A stretch of DNA of 64,000 bases from Pandoraea anhela (lineage in GTDB: Bacteria; Pseudomonadota; Gammaproteobacteria; Burkholderiales; Burkholderiaceae), in contig NZ_CABPSB010000008.1 in assembly GCF_902459655.1 (NCBI RefSeq), positions 186,001 to 250,000 on the forward strand. Reading direction: 5' to 3'. Shown here one piece after another: positions 9,014-17,191 of the stretch (position 1 is the stretch's first letter; every line of letters starts with the position of its first letter). A program made the translations under genes and the position numbers. The notes beneath the pieces are model-generated. The model made no database searches and was not told where the DNA came from. It saw only the letters and a list, made by a program, of their open reading frames with translations.

Positions 9014-10191
9014 TGCGACCTCACGTCGGAGAGGGAGACGTCAAGGGTGTCGCGGGCGTCGGTACGCGCGGATGGGGCGCGAGGGAGGCGTTTTTCGAAC
9101 AGGTAATGGCCTACGCCCCATTCGCGCCCCTTCGCATAGCCGAACAATTCGGCGACGGCCAGGTAGAACATGCGCCAGCGCTGGAACTGGACGCGGGCCT
9201 TGCTGCCGTAGCCGGTCTCTAGGAGCGGCAGGGTTCGGGGGCGCGACGCGTCGAGCGCCTGCAACCAGTCGTTGGCCGTGCGCGCGTAATGGCGGCCGTC
9301 GAGCCACCAGCGCTTGGCAATGCGCAGATCGTCCTGAAAGTGCAGCAGCAGATCGGCGCTCGGCATGGTGCCGCCGGTGAAGAAGTGGCGCGACATCCAG
9401 TCGCTCCCGTCCTCGTTCTGGAAGTGATAGGCGACTTGCCGGTGCGCGAAGATATGGACGAACAGCTTGCCGTCGTCATTGAGCCATCGGGCGATCTTGG
9501 CCAGCAGCGCACCGTAGTTCTTCATGTGCTCGAACATCTCGATGGACAGGACTCGGTCGAAGCCCGCCGTCACGTCACCGCTGCCGTCGAAGTCGAAATC
9601 CGCAACATTGCCCGTCACGATGCGCAGATTCTCAAGTCCTCGCTGCGCCGCCGCCGCTTCGATGAACCGGCGTTGCCCATGGGAGTTCGACAGGCCCACG
9701 ATCTGCGCGCGCGGGAAGCGTGCGGCGAGCCAGAGCGAGAGCGATCCCCAGCCGCAGCCGAGATCCAGAATGCGCTGACCGTCCCGGATACCCGCCCGCT
9801 CCGCGTAAAGCGCAAGCATGGCCTGCTCGGCTTGCGCCAACGTCTCGTTCCCGGTGGGGTAATAGCAACACGAATACTTCATCGCCGGGCCGAGGTGTCC
9901 CGCGAAAAATTCACTCGGCACTTCGTAGTGCTGCGTGTTGGCCGCTTGCGTCTCGACGGCTATCGGGCTGGCGCGCAGATCGTCCACTAGCCTGGCGAGC
10001 GATGCGGTGGCTCGTCCGGGGTCGTGCGCATGAGCCTCGCGCAGCCGCTGGCGCATGAGGGCACGCATGCCCGCACGCAACGCAATGTCCGGCACGAAGC
10101 CCAGTTCGCACAGACGGATCAGGCCGGTTTCCTCCGGGACGGGCGGGACCGATGCAGGGGTTGCCGGCGGTTGCGTGAGGGAGGCGGTCAT
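9010..10191 (-). CDS. Cfa/coclaurine-N-methyltransferase-like SAM methyltransferase
   Basis: This 393-residue protein belongs to the Cfa superfamily but resembles the coclaurine N-methyltransferase branch more closely: MKYSCCYYPTGNETLAQAE, the SAM loop ILDLGCGWGSLSLWLA, then IEMFEHMKNYGALLAKI and GGTMPSADLLLHFQDDL. It probably methylates a lipid or amine-containing acceptor. The start at 10191 has AGGAG nine bases upstream. It overlaps the FAD gene by ATGA and lies 47 bp after the DUF1295 gene, making it the second gene of the operon. Having two different Cfa-type enzymes in one operon suggests a two-step acyl-chain modification. Confidence 0.85.
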   Translation of the reverse strand: MTASLTQPPATPASVPPVPEETGLIRLCELGFVPDIALRAGMRALMRQRLREAHAHDPGRATASLARLVDDLRASPIAVETQAANTQHYEVPSEFFAGHLGPAMKYSCCYYPTGNETLAQAEQAMLALYAERAGIRDGQRILDLGCGWGSLSLWLAARFPRAQIVGLSNSHGQRRFIEAAAAQRGLENLRIVTGNVADFDFDGSGDVTAGFDRVLSIEMFEHMKNYGALLAKIARWLNDDGKLFVHIFAHRQVAYHFQNEDGSDWMSRHFFTGGTMPSADLLLHFQDDLRIAKRWWLDGRHYARTANDWLQALDASRPRTLPLLETGYGSKARVQFQRWRMFYLAVAELFGYAKGREWGVGHYLFEKRLPRAPSARTDARDTLDVSLSDVRSQ

Positions 10192-10238
10192 GAGGTCGGG
10201 CTCCTTGGGGCGTGGGGCGTGATCAGGATCAGGACAAA

Positions 10239-11024
10239 TCAGGACGATGACGTGGCCTTCCGGGGCGGCCATGGAATGAGGGCACTGGTGGTTTGCCTGT
10301 ACGTCTGATAGGTGGGGCGCGACTGCATCAGATGGGCTTCGAGAAGCGGGATGCCCGAGACTTTCAGCAGTAGCCACGCCATGAGTAACGGGGGGAAGAG
10401 TGTCAGCCATCCGCCGGGCGCGCCCACGGACAACGCGGTGTAAGCGCACCAGTGCACGCACTCGAAAAAGTAGTTCGGGTGACGCGAGTACCGCCACCAG
10501 CCCGTCTGGCAGACCTGGGTGCGATGACGGCTATCGGCGGTGAAGCGTCGCAGTTGCCGATCGGCCGACGCTTCACCGGCGACGGCGGCCAGCCAGATGA
10601 GCGAGGCGATGGCGAGGGCGAGGGGGGACGGACTCTTTGGGCTGAACGCCGGCACGAAGAAAGCGATCGCGAGCAGCATGGCGATCACGCCTTGCAACTG
10701 AAAGAACCAGAAAAGGTTGCGTCCGGCGGCATCGCCCCATTGGTCGCGGAATTTCCGGTAGCGTGCGTCCTCCGGCATGCCGTAGTTCCGACGCCAGAGA
10801 TGCACGGCAAGCCGCAATCCCCACACGCCGCCGGCTACGCCGACGAAAACACGATTGATGGCGTCGCCGGTGCCCAGGCAAGCGGCCAGCACCGCAACGC
10901 CGGCGAGCGCACCTGCCCAGATCGGGTCGACCATTCCGGCGTTCCGTGTTCGCCATTGATAAACCCAGGCAGCACTCAGGGCGAGGCTCATTCCGGCAAA
11001 CGCGATAGCGACGGCGACTGTCAT
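10239..11024 (-). CDS. DUF1295 membrane protein (steroid-reductase-like fold)
   Basis: This 261-residue polytopic membrane protein matches DUF1295: VDPIWAGALAGVAVLA, FWFFQLQGVIAMLLAIAFF and the C-terminal GWWRYSRHPNYFFECVHWCAY, the RHPNYF element shared with ICMT/steroid-5-alpha-reductase-like enzymes. It probably acts on lipids at the membrane. The start at 11024 has GGAG about seven bases upstream; an upstream ATG at 11060 has none. It is the first gene of the five-gene operon; in Mycobacterium tuberculosis the equivalent gene is part of the sigK locus. Confidence 0.85.
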   Translation of the reverse strand: MTVAVAIAFAGMSLALSAAWVYQWRTRNAGMVDPIWAGALAGVAVLAACLGTGDAINRVFVGVAGGVWGLRLAVHLWRRNYGMPEDARYRKFRDQWGDAAGRNLFWFFQLQGVIAMLLAIAFFVPAFSPKSPSPLALAIASLIWLAAVAGEASADRQLRRFTADSRHRTQVCQTGWWRYSRHPNYFFECVHWCAYTALSVGAPGGWLTLFPPLLMAWLLLKVSGIPLLEAHLMQSRPTYQTYRQTTSALIPWPPRKATSSS

Positions 11025-11074
11025 GCGGGCTCCGTGAGCGGATTCGGGAGGCGATATCACGGTATACGGACGGC

Positions 11075-11083
11075 ATGCGCCAC
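11075..11083 (-). promoter_or_regulatory. Shared element upstream of the lipid operon
   Basis: On the minus strand this reads GTGGCGCAT. The same nine bases occur upstream of the first ECF sigma gene (12672-12680), each followed after about seven bases by a TATA-containing stretch. It may be part of a common promoter or an operator; two copies alone do not prove it. Confidence 0.35.
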
Positions 11084-11131
11084 CGGATGCACGATTCGGA
11101 AAAAATTTTTGACGGGGAGAAAAACGCGGGG

Positions 11132-11158
11132 AGGGCTGTCCGGGAAACGGACAGCCCT
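11132..11158 (-). terminator. Rho-independent terminator after the anti-sigma gene
   Basis: Arms AGGGCTGTCCG and CGGACAGCCCT pair perfectly around a 5-base loop. On the minus strand the hairpin is followed by CCCCGCG and a run of five T, so it should end the sigma/anti-sigma transcript before the lipid operon begins. Confidence 0.8.
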
Positions 11159-11218
11159 GTCAGGCGGCAGGGAGGTGGCAGCCCTTCATCAGACGGTCAG
11201 CAGACGGTTAGCAGAGGG

Positions 11219-11998
11219 TCAGGCCGGACGCACCGCGCCTGTGGCCACCACGGGGCCGGTCGGTTGCCCGGTCGGTGAGCCGCCCGGGGGTTCGATGGAC
11301 ACCGCCAGCACGGCATTGCTGTCGATTTGCGCGAGGATCTCGGCCGGCAGCGCCATCGAGGCGGGCTGGTCCGCGGCGAAGACGCCCAGCGCGATGGGCT
11401 TCGCGTCCTTCGGGATCAGCCAAAGCTCAGTGGCCTTGCCGGCGGCGATCGTCGGTCTGACGGCCGGGACGACGATCATGCTGGAACGGCGCGTGTCGAC
11501 TGTCGCGGTCCAGTGGGCGACACCGTCCTGCCGGGCGATGGTCGCGACCATATAGGCGCTGGTCGCGGCCGGCACCGGGCCGCCCGGCTGCGCCGGCGAG
11601 GTCGGGTGGGTCAGGGTGTTGACGTTCACGGCGAGCAGCACGAGCGCTGCGACGCTCGCACCCATACCCAGCCAGCGCCACAAACTCAGGTTATCCCAGA
11701 GCGATGCGGTAACGGCAGGTTTCGGTCCTGCGTTCACAGGGAAGCCGAGATCGCGCTGGATCCGCTGCCACACCCGTGGTGCCGGCTCGACTGGCGTAAC
11801 GTCCTCGACAAGCGGGGCGACGCGTTGCTGCCACTGGTCGAGACTCGTCTGAAGGTGCGGGTCGGCGCTGGCGGATTGCTCGAGTGCGCGGCGCTCGGTG
11901 GCGTCGAGCACCCCGAGCGCATACTCGGCGCAGCGCAGATCGTCGTCTTGGTTAGCGGGCGTATTCATCGAATTCATCGAATTCATCGATCCAGGCAT
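11219..11998 (-). CDS. rskA: RskA-type anti-sigma factor
   Basis: This 259-residue membrane protein has an N-terminal cytoplasmic anti-sigma domain (DDDLRCAEYALGVLDATERRALE), one membrane helix near residue 110 (LGMGASVAALVLLAVNV) and a periplasmic RskA/anti-sigma-K domain ending GGSPTGQPTGPV. It would hold the adjacent ECF sigma factor at the membrane until an envelope signal triggers release. The start lies inside three copies of a 9-bp repeat (11963-11989), each of which supplies an ATG, so the exact N-terminus is uncertain. It overlaps the sigma gene by 16 bp. The gene symbol rests on family and neighbourhood. Confidence 0.85.
   Translation of the reverse strand: MPGSMNSMNSMNTPANQDDDLRCAEYALGVLDATERRALEQSASADPHLQTSLDQWQQRVAPLVEDVTPVEPAPRVWQRIQRDLGFPVNAGPKPAVTASLWDNLSLWRWLGMGASVAALVLLAVNVNTLTHPTSPAQPGGPVPAATSAYMVATIARQDGVAHWTATVDTRRSSMIVVPAVRPTIAAGKATELWLIPKDAKPIALGVFAADQPASMALPAEILAQIDSNAVLAVSIEPPGGSPTGQPTGPVVATGAVRPA
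11963..11989. repeat. 9-bp tandem repeat (three units) at the anti-sigma start
   Basis: Three copies of ATTCATCGA on the plus strand encode repeated MNS on the minus strand, giving several in-frame ATG codons at the start of the anti-sigma gene and overlapping the end of the sigma gene. Confidence 0.85.
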
Positions 11999-12612
11999 CC
12001 CTTCAACTGCATCAGGCTGCGCCGGATCCAGCTTTTCAAGGTTCCTAAGGGGACGCTCAGACGGGTCGCCAGTTCGCTGTACGACGCACCGCTAAAGAAC
12101 GCTTCGCGCACTACGCCGCGTTGCTGCGGCTCAAGCCCCTGCATGCACTGTTCCAGGCGCCGACGCGCCTCGCTGGCTTCGGCCAGCGCGGCCGGGGTCG
12201 GGTCTTCCGAGGGGATCGCCAGGGCATCCGCTTCGTCCAGCGCCGTCTCCCTGTGTTCCCTCAGACGGTCGATGGTTCGGTTGCGCGCCATCGTCATGAG
12301 CCACGTCATGGCGTTGCCGCGCGCAGGATCGAAGGCGTCCGCCCGTCGCCAGACGTTGACGAAGACGTCCTGGAGCAGGTCTTCCGCTTCGGCCCGATCC
12401 CGGACCATCCGCAGAATGACGCCGAACAGCCGGGAGGAGGTTGCCCGGTACAACTCGGCAAACGCTTCGCGATCCGACTGGCCGACGGCGGCCAGCGTGC
12501 GGTTCAGCGTCTGGTCCTGTGTGGCGGACCGGTTCGTGTTGACGTTGTCGTCCCCGAAGCCTGTACGGCTGGTGAGACGTTCCCTATGCTCGCTTTCGGG
12601 CATGTCGTTCAT
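11983..12612 (-). CDS. sigK: ECF RNA polymerase sigma factor, SigK-like
   Basis: This 209-residue group-4 sigma factor has region 2 (AFAELYRATSSRLFGVILRMV, then AEDLLQDVFVNVWRRADAFD) and region 4 (LEPQQRGVVREAFFSGASYSELATRLSVPLGTLKSWIRRSLMQL). It has no C-terminal extension. The start is taken as the ATG at 12612, with 12603 as an alternative; no strong ribosome site separates them. With the overlapping RskA gene and the lipid operon downstream, the layout matches the sigK region of mycobacteria and related ECF-controlled lipid loci in Proteobacteria. It probably activates its own promoter and the operon. Confidence 0.85.
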   Translation of the reverse strand: MNDMPESEHRERLTSRTGFGDDNVNTNRSATQDQTLNRTLAAVGQSDREAFAELYRATSSRLFGVILRMVRDRAEAEDLLQDVFVNVWRRADAFDPARGNAMTWLMTMARNRTIDRLREHRETALDEADALAIPSEDPTPAALAEASEARRRLEQCMQGLEPQQRGVVREAFFSGASYSELATRLSVPLGTLKSWIRRSLMQLKGCLDR

Positions 12613-12671
12613 GCGGACGAGGCCCCCGTGTGGGCCATAGCGTTGACGTTCCGCGCAATATAACACCCCCG

Positions 12672-12680
12672 ATGCGCCAC
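12672..12680 (-). promoter_or_regulatory. Shared element upstream of the ECF sigma gene
   Basis: GTGGCGCAT on the minus strand, 60 bp before the sigma start and followed by GGGGGTGTTATAT. It matches the element at 11075-11083 upstream of the lipid operon, as expected if both are served by the same sigma factor. Confidence 0.35.
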
Positions 12681-12860
12681 GGCGCACGGCGTGTGATGAA
12701 AGTGGGGTCGCGGTCGTCATATCGGGGCATCCGGACGGGAGGACATGCCACTCAATACGGATGACGACGGCATTCGGATGCATCCGGGTGCGGCGCCCGG
12801 GTGGGCGCATGCCGGAATTCGCGCTGGCGCATCCGTTCCGGCATTCAGGGCAGTGATGCG

Positions 12861-13712
12861 TTAAGCGTCGGCGTTCGTTTCGGCGGGGGCGGTGAAAAAG
12901 CGCTCGCGCATGGCTTCGAGCCCGAGCGACGCCAGCACGCTCTCCAGACGTTGCGCCGGCCGACGGCGTGGCAGATTCTTGTACTGGGCGATGATCAGCT
13001 CGTTTTTCATCGAGTGTTCCCAGCCCACGAGTTCGGTCACGCTGACCTGATAGCCATGGGCCTCGAGTTGCAGGCAGCGCAGCACGTTCGTGACCTGACT
13101 GCCGAACTCGCGGGTATGAAGCGGGTGACGCCAGATTTCCGTCAGCGGGTTGCTGCCCAATTGCTGGCCCTTGTTCTTGCGCAGCACGGCGGCGACTTCC
13201 GCCTGGCAGCACGGCACGAGCACGATGTGCCGCGCCTGTTTTGCGAGGGCGAAGCGGATGGCGTCGTCTGTGGCGGTATTGCAGGCGTGCAGCGCGGTGA
13301 CGACGTCGACCGTCTCAGGCAATGCGGGCGATGTGATCGAATCGGCCACGGACAGGTTCAGGAACGACATGCCGGTAAAGCCCAGGCGGTCGGCCAGCGC
13401 ACGTGACGTCTTGACGAGTTCCTCCCGGGTTTCGATGCCGAAGATGTGGGAATCGTCGGCCAGCGCTTTGAAGAACAGGTCGTAGAGAATGAAGCCCAGA
13501 TAAGACTTGCCCGCGCCGTGATCGACGAGCGTGAGCCGACCGTTCTCGGTTTTGACTTCCTGGAGCAGCGGTTCGATGAACTGAAACAGGTGATAGACCT
13601 GTTTCAGTTTGCGCCGGCTGTCCTGATTCATCTTGCCGTCGCGCGTCAGGATATGCAGTTCCTTGAGCAGTTCGACGGACTGGCCGGGGCGGATTTCGTG
13701 GGTATTCGACAT
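12861..13712 (-). CDS. Class I SAM-dependent methyltransferase
   Basis: This 283-residue protein fits the methyltransferase family that contains a VDHGAGKSYLGFILYDL SAM-binding motif (about residues 63-80), followed by GIETREELV and TALHACNTATDDAIRFAL. The acceptor is unknown; related proteins have been suggested to modify RNA or proteins. The ribosome site before the ATG at 13712 is weak. The gene stands alone between the sigma locus and a VOC-domain gene on the same strand. It ends about 250 bp upstream of the sigma factor start, a gap with the shared promoter element. Confidence 0.75.
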   Translation of the reverse strand: MSNTHEIRPGQSVELLKELHILTRDGKMNQDSRRKLKQVYHLFQFIEPLLQEVKTENGRLTLVDHGAGKSYLGFILYDLFFKALADDSHIFGIETREELVKTSRALADRLGFTGMSFLNLSVADSITSPALPETVDVVTALHACNTATDDAIRFALAKQARHIVLVPCCQAEVAAVLRKNKGQQLGSNPLTEIWRHPLHTREFGSQVTNVLRCLQLEAHGYQVSVTELVGWEHSMKNELIIAQYKNLPRRRPAQRLESVLASLGLEAMRERFFTAPAETNADA

Positions 13713-13833
13713 GGGAACGACTTGGAAAACTGGCTGAGCAGCGGGAGGGCGGGCCTGCCCGAAACCGCTAGTTTACCGAAAAGCACGAAAGTGCTCCCGA
13801 TCTCGCTGTCGTTCCGTTGACGATAAGCGGGCT

Positions 13834-14208
13834 TCAGTCGGCCTGGGCCAATTGAAACACGTTGCCTTCCGGGTCTTCGCCGTCGCACATCAGGAAAGGG
13901 AATCCGTCGAACCGTTTGAGATCGCGCATGCGCACGCCGTCCCTGAGCAGTCGCTCGCGCATTTCGGTAAGCCCTGACGTCACCGAAAAGACGATCTTGG
14001 CGTTTGACCGGGGGTGCATCGATGGCGGTTGTTGCCGGTACGGCTGGCGGACGAGATGCAACGCCAGCTCGATTGCCCCGGCGTTGAGGACAACCCATTC
14101 GCCCGCGATTTCCTCGACCACGGCAAGCGCGAAATACTGCTGATAGAACGATTTGAGCCGTTCGACATCGCGAACGTAAAGGATCAACCTCGATACGGGG
14201 ATGGGCAT
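13834..14208 (-). CDS. VOC-superfamily (glyoxalase/bleomycin-resistance fold) protein
   Basis: This 124-residue single-domain protein has the VOC pattern: SRLILYVRDVERLKSFYQQYFAL at the N-terminus and FLMCDGEDPEGNVFQLAQ at the C-terminus, the latter being the usual metal-ligand region. Substrate and activity cannot be inferred; dioxygenase, glyoxalase and resistance proteins share the fold. It lies 121 bp upstream of the methyltransferase on the same strand, with no clear ribosome site feature at 14208. Confidence 0.75.
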   Translation of the reverse strand: MPIPVSRLILYVRDVERLKSFYQQYFALAVVEEIAGEWVVLNAGAIELALHLVRQPYRQQPPSMHPRSNAKIVFSVTSGLTEMRERLLRDGVRMRDLKRFDGFPFLMCDGEDPEGNVFQLAQAD

Positions 14209-14634
14209 GCTGACCTTCAGACCTGATTAAGCGTGGCTGGAGACACCCGACATTGGGGCTGTCGTTGCATCGACTGATAAAAGGGTACGCGATCGCGGAG
14301 GTGAAGTTCGGAAGCGTTCGCGCTTGATTTACACGACGAGACGGCGCGAGGGGAATTTAATCTGCGGTGGCAAGACTGCATAGGGACCGCATAGGGGTTG
14401 AGGGGTTGAGGGGCGAGGGGCGAGGACAACTGATTGACGGTTGGTTTTTCGACCCGGTTTGCAAAATTCGGTGAAACACCGGAGCGGGCAGGGCGGCGCA
14501 ATGGTCTGTCGCCTATACTTTTTGCGTGAGTTCGGTTGCGAGAAGTTGGCGGAATCGAGCCCAACGGACGTCGCGGATCCGGCCGCGCTTTTCTTTCCCT
14601 AAGCCCTTGTTTCTTTTCGTGTGAGGAGAACATC
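14209..14634. other. Intergenic region with G-tract cluster
   Basis: This gap between the VOC gene (leftward) and the DUF1059 gene (rightward) holds a four-tract G-quadruplex-like element at 14394-14420 and a FtsK-type octamer GGGCAGGG at 14486-14493. No gene with a credible start is seen. Confidence 0.5.
14394..14420 (+). other. Predicted G-quadruplex sequence
   Basis: Four GGGG tracts are separated by loops TTGA, TTGA and CGA, a textbook intramolecular G-quadruplex pattern. It lies about 215 bp upstream of the DUF1059 gene and is G-rich on the coding strand of that gene. Confidence 0.7.
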
Positions 14635-14847
14635 ATGGCCCGCAAATACATCGACTGCCGGGAGTTTCCGAGCGAGATGCACTGTTCCGTTGCGCTGTGC
14701 GCAGATTCCGAAGGCGAGTTGCTTGAAGCGGCTGTGCAGCATGCCGTCACGGTGCACAAGCACACCGACTCGCCGGAATTGCGCTCGCAACTGAAGACGC
14801 TTTTTCACGACGGCACGCCGCCGGTGGATTCACCGCACGGCCATTGA
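14635..14847 (+). CDS. DUF1059 small protein
   Basis: This 70-residue protein begins MARKYIDCREFPSEMHCSVAL and continues ADSEGELLEAAVQHAVTVHKHTD, matching DUF1059. The start is set by GAGGAGA just upstream of the ATG. The family is small, soluble and of unknown function. It is monocistronic and convergent to the second anti-sigma gene. Confidence 0.8.
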   Translation: MARKYIDCREFPSEMHCSVALCADSEGELLEAAVQHAVTVHKHTDSPELRSQLKTLFHDGTPPVDSPHGH

Positions 14848-14975
14848 CGGTCTGACGGTCATTGACGCTCGCTGACGGTCGGTTAGAGCCAATAACGGGC
14901 GTTAGCGGCTGTCGCCGGGCGTGGGGTTGTCGGTTGGTTGCGGCGTTCCGCTCGCCCGTCGCCGTGGGGCGTTCA

Positions 14976-15671
14976 TTACGTCGCCACGGCACGCCCGATC
15001 GACAGAATTGGCCCTGTCGGCTTGCCAATCGGCGATCCTTGAGGCGGCTCAAGGGTAATTTCAAACAGCTGATTGGGCTGGAGCGGCGGGAGATTGTCGA
15101 TAGAGACTTCGACGGGTTCTCCTGCCCGTAACAAGCCTAGCGAAACGGGGCCGGTCCATCCATCGGCTTTCGTCCATAGCTGTAGGGCCTTGTCCGCCTG
15201 CGTCGGCTCGGGCTTTAGCGGAATCAAGCGCAATTTCCGATCGGCGCCAACCTGTACCAGCCAACCAGGACTTTTATCGAGCGGAGATGCGAGCACGACG
15301 ACGAAGCGGGGAGAGGGAGTGGGTGTGTTGACCTTCACCCCTAGCGTGACAGCGAGAAGCAGCGCCGCACAAGTCACGGCGCCGGAGGCCAGGCGCCAAA
15401 AGCGGATATCGTCCCAGTAGCGACGCCACACCGAGTCTCGTGCGGGCGAAATGCTCTGGCTGACGCGTTGCCAGAGTTTTGCAGACGGCGCAAGCGGGGC
15501 AACGGTATCGGCTAACGGCTGAAGCCGGGATTCCCATTGCGCAACCTTTGCGGCCAGGACCGGTTCATGCGGTAGCCGAGCCGCAACGGCTTGCCTTTGC
15601 TCCCAGGACAAGGTGCCGAGGACGTACTCGCCAGCCAGGTCGTCGAGCGCGCTGAGTTCCTCGGGCGTCAT
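14976..15671 (-). CDS. Second RskA-type anti-sigma factor
   Basis: This 231-residue protein has the same layout as the anti-sigma at 11219-11998: an N-terminal helical domain (ALDDLAGEYVLGTLSWEQRQAVAARL), one membrane helix near residue 105 (ASGAVTCAALLLAVTLGV) and a C-terminal RskA domain ending PPQGSPIGKPTGPIL. The start at 15671 overlaps the stop of the sigma gene (ATGA), so it is preferred to the ATG at 15680. It should sequester the sigma factor encoded immediately upstream. Confidence 0.85.
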   Translation of the reverse strand: MTPEELSALDDLAGEYVLGTLSWEQRQAVAARLPHEPVLAAKVAQWESRLQPLADTVAPLAPSAKLWQRVSQSISPARDSVWRRYWDDIRFWRLASGAVTCAALLLAVTLGVKVNTPTPSPRFVVVLASPLDKSPGWLVQVGADRKLRLIPLKPEPTQADKALQLWTKADGWTGPVSLGLLRAGEPVEVSIDNLPPLQPNQLFEITLEPPQGSPIGKPTGPILSIGRAVAT

Positions 15672-16231
15672 TCCATGCACTCACGAAGGGATTGCAGGCC
15701 GCGGCGCACCCATGCTTTGACGCTGCCCAGTGGCGATCGGAGTCGCTCCGCGATTTCGCTGTGCGAGCAGCCGTCGAGATAGGCGTAGAGGATACTGGCA
15801 CGGCGAGGCGCATCGAGCCGTTCCAGGCATTGGGCCAGACGTCCTAGCATCAGCGGGTCGGCTTCGAGCGAGAACGAATTGGGGACATGCGATGTGGTGG
15901 CGTTCATATGGGCGTCAAGCGTGTCTTCGTCAACCTCGACTTCTTTGTTCCGACGCCGGACGGTGTTGAGCGCCTGATGTCTGACGATGCTGAAGATCCA
16001 TCCTCGACCGGAGCCGCGAGCGGCATCGAAGGTCGCGGCTTGCGTCCAGACACTCACGAATGCATCGTGCAAAACATCTTCTGCCAGTTGGCGCTCGCGA
16101 ACGATGCGTTGGGCGACGCCTAGCAGATAGCCTGCGTCGCGCTCATAGAGTTGCCGCAATGCCTTGGCGTCGTGCCGGGCGCATGCGGCAATCAAAGATT
16201 CGTAGTCAAACTCGTCCGTCTTTTCGTGCAC
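15668..16231 (-). CDS. Second ECF RNA polymerase sigma factor
   Basis: This 187-residue ECF sigma factor has region 2 (LRQLYERDAGYLLGVAQRIV, AEDVLHDAFVSVWTQAATF) and region 4 (RRASILYAYLDGCSHSEIAERLRSPLGSVKAWVRRGLQSLRE). I place the start at a GTG (16231) because GAGAGG lies five bases before it; an ATG at 16270 would add 13 residues but has no site. It overlaps its anti-sigma gene by ATGA. The DUF3455 gene ends 93 bp upstream on the same strand and may belong to its regulon. Confidence 0.85.
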   Translation of the reverse strand: MHEKTDEFDYESLIAACARHDAKALRQLYERDAGYLLGVAQRIVRERQLAEDVLHDAFVSVWTQAATFDAARGSGRGWIFSIVRHQALNTVRRRNKEVEVDEDTLDAHMNATTSHVPNSFSLEADPLMLGRLAQCLERLDAPRRASILYAYLDGCSHSEIAERLRSPLGSVKAWVRRGLQSLRECME

Positions 16232-16323
16232 AGGCACCTCTCGGAAGCGTTCGGCGGCATGTTGGCGCATGCCGCCGAAGATCGGCTACGTTTTCCGGAA
16301 AATGCCTTTGGCGTCACATCCTG

Positions 16324-16863
16324 TCAAGAGGCTTTCCAGAAAATGTAGTCGGCCTGATATTTGACGGTTTGTTTGGCGCCTTTGTTGGCCGCACTGCATT
16401 GCGAGGTGGGGGCTGTGCCGCCCTGAGTGGCGAGTCGCTGGATATAGGTGACGCCTTGCATCGCTCCCGAGCCTGTGGCGGGATTTGCCTTTACCAGTTG
16501 CAGAGGGATGTTGCCCGAGCCGGCGGGCGAGACGGCCACCTGAGTCGCTGTCACCTTGGAGCCGTCACGGGATTCCCATGTGGCGGGCGGGCCGTAATAC
16601 TTTCCGACGGCGTTGCCGGAGCGGTCGCTCAAAATGGCGTCCGGGCCGACGAAGGTCCATTCGAACTGGCCTGCGGCATCTTTTTTCTCGCGGCATTCAT
16701 AGAGGATCTCTCCTTTACCCACGGTTTGCATGGTCATGCGATGGCCATCGGGCACCTTCACTGCATCGGCAACCGGCGCTGAAGGACCCTGCATCGACGT
16801 GTTTGCGGCGCAAGCACCGAGGAGGGCGGGGGCGACCAAGCTGACAAAGACAATGCGCTTCAT
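16324..16863 (-). CDS. DUF3455 lipoprotein
   Basis: This 179-residue protein starts MKRIVFVSLVAPALLGACA with a lipobox (LGAC), so it is an exported lipoprotein. The body matches DUF3455 (ILYECREKKDAAGQFEWTFVGPDAIL, then KYYGPPATWESRDGSKV). AGGAG lies eight bases before the ATG at 16863. Function is unknown; such proteins are often encoded beside ECF sigma genes, as here. It is probably transcribed ahead of the second sigma/anti-sigma pair. Confidence 0.85.
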   Translation of the reverse strand: MKRIVFVSLVAPALLGACAANTSMQGPSAPVADAVKVPDGHRMTMQTVGKGEILYECREKKDAAGQFEWTFVGPDAILSDRSGNAVGKYYGPPATWESRDGSKVTATQVAVSPAGSGNIPLQLVKANPATGSGAMQGVTYIQRLATQGGTAPTSQCSAANKGAKQTVKYQADYIFWKAS

Positions 16864-17191
16864 GGCAAAACTCCTGTGTCGGTTTGATGAGTCTGATGTC
16901 TCGGATTCGGGAGCATCATCCCCTCTACACGCGAAGCGCCGATTCGGATGCAATCAGTCACGGAGAGTTTGTGTTTTTTCGCGGCGAACCAGCGTCCGTC
17001 GCCCGGGACCGCCGCTGTCATTGCCTGTCATTGCATATCGGCAGCCATTCGAACACGATGCCTGAATCGGGATGCATGCCAACCAACGCCTCGCGGCGGA
17101 TGGGCGGCAGATCTCACACCAACTGCACGAGCCGTTGCGCGTCCCGCCAGTCGAAGCCAGCGATAACGTGCCGCGCCAAAGTCGTATTTGT

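Noticed and set aside
11327-12640. Long plus-strand frame opposite the sigma/anti-sigma genes
   Set aside because: Antisense shadow: the minus-strand genes have clear sigma and RskA motifs, while this frame has none.
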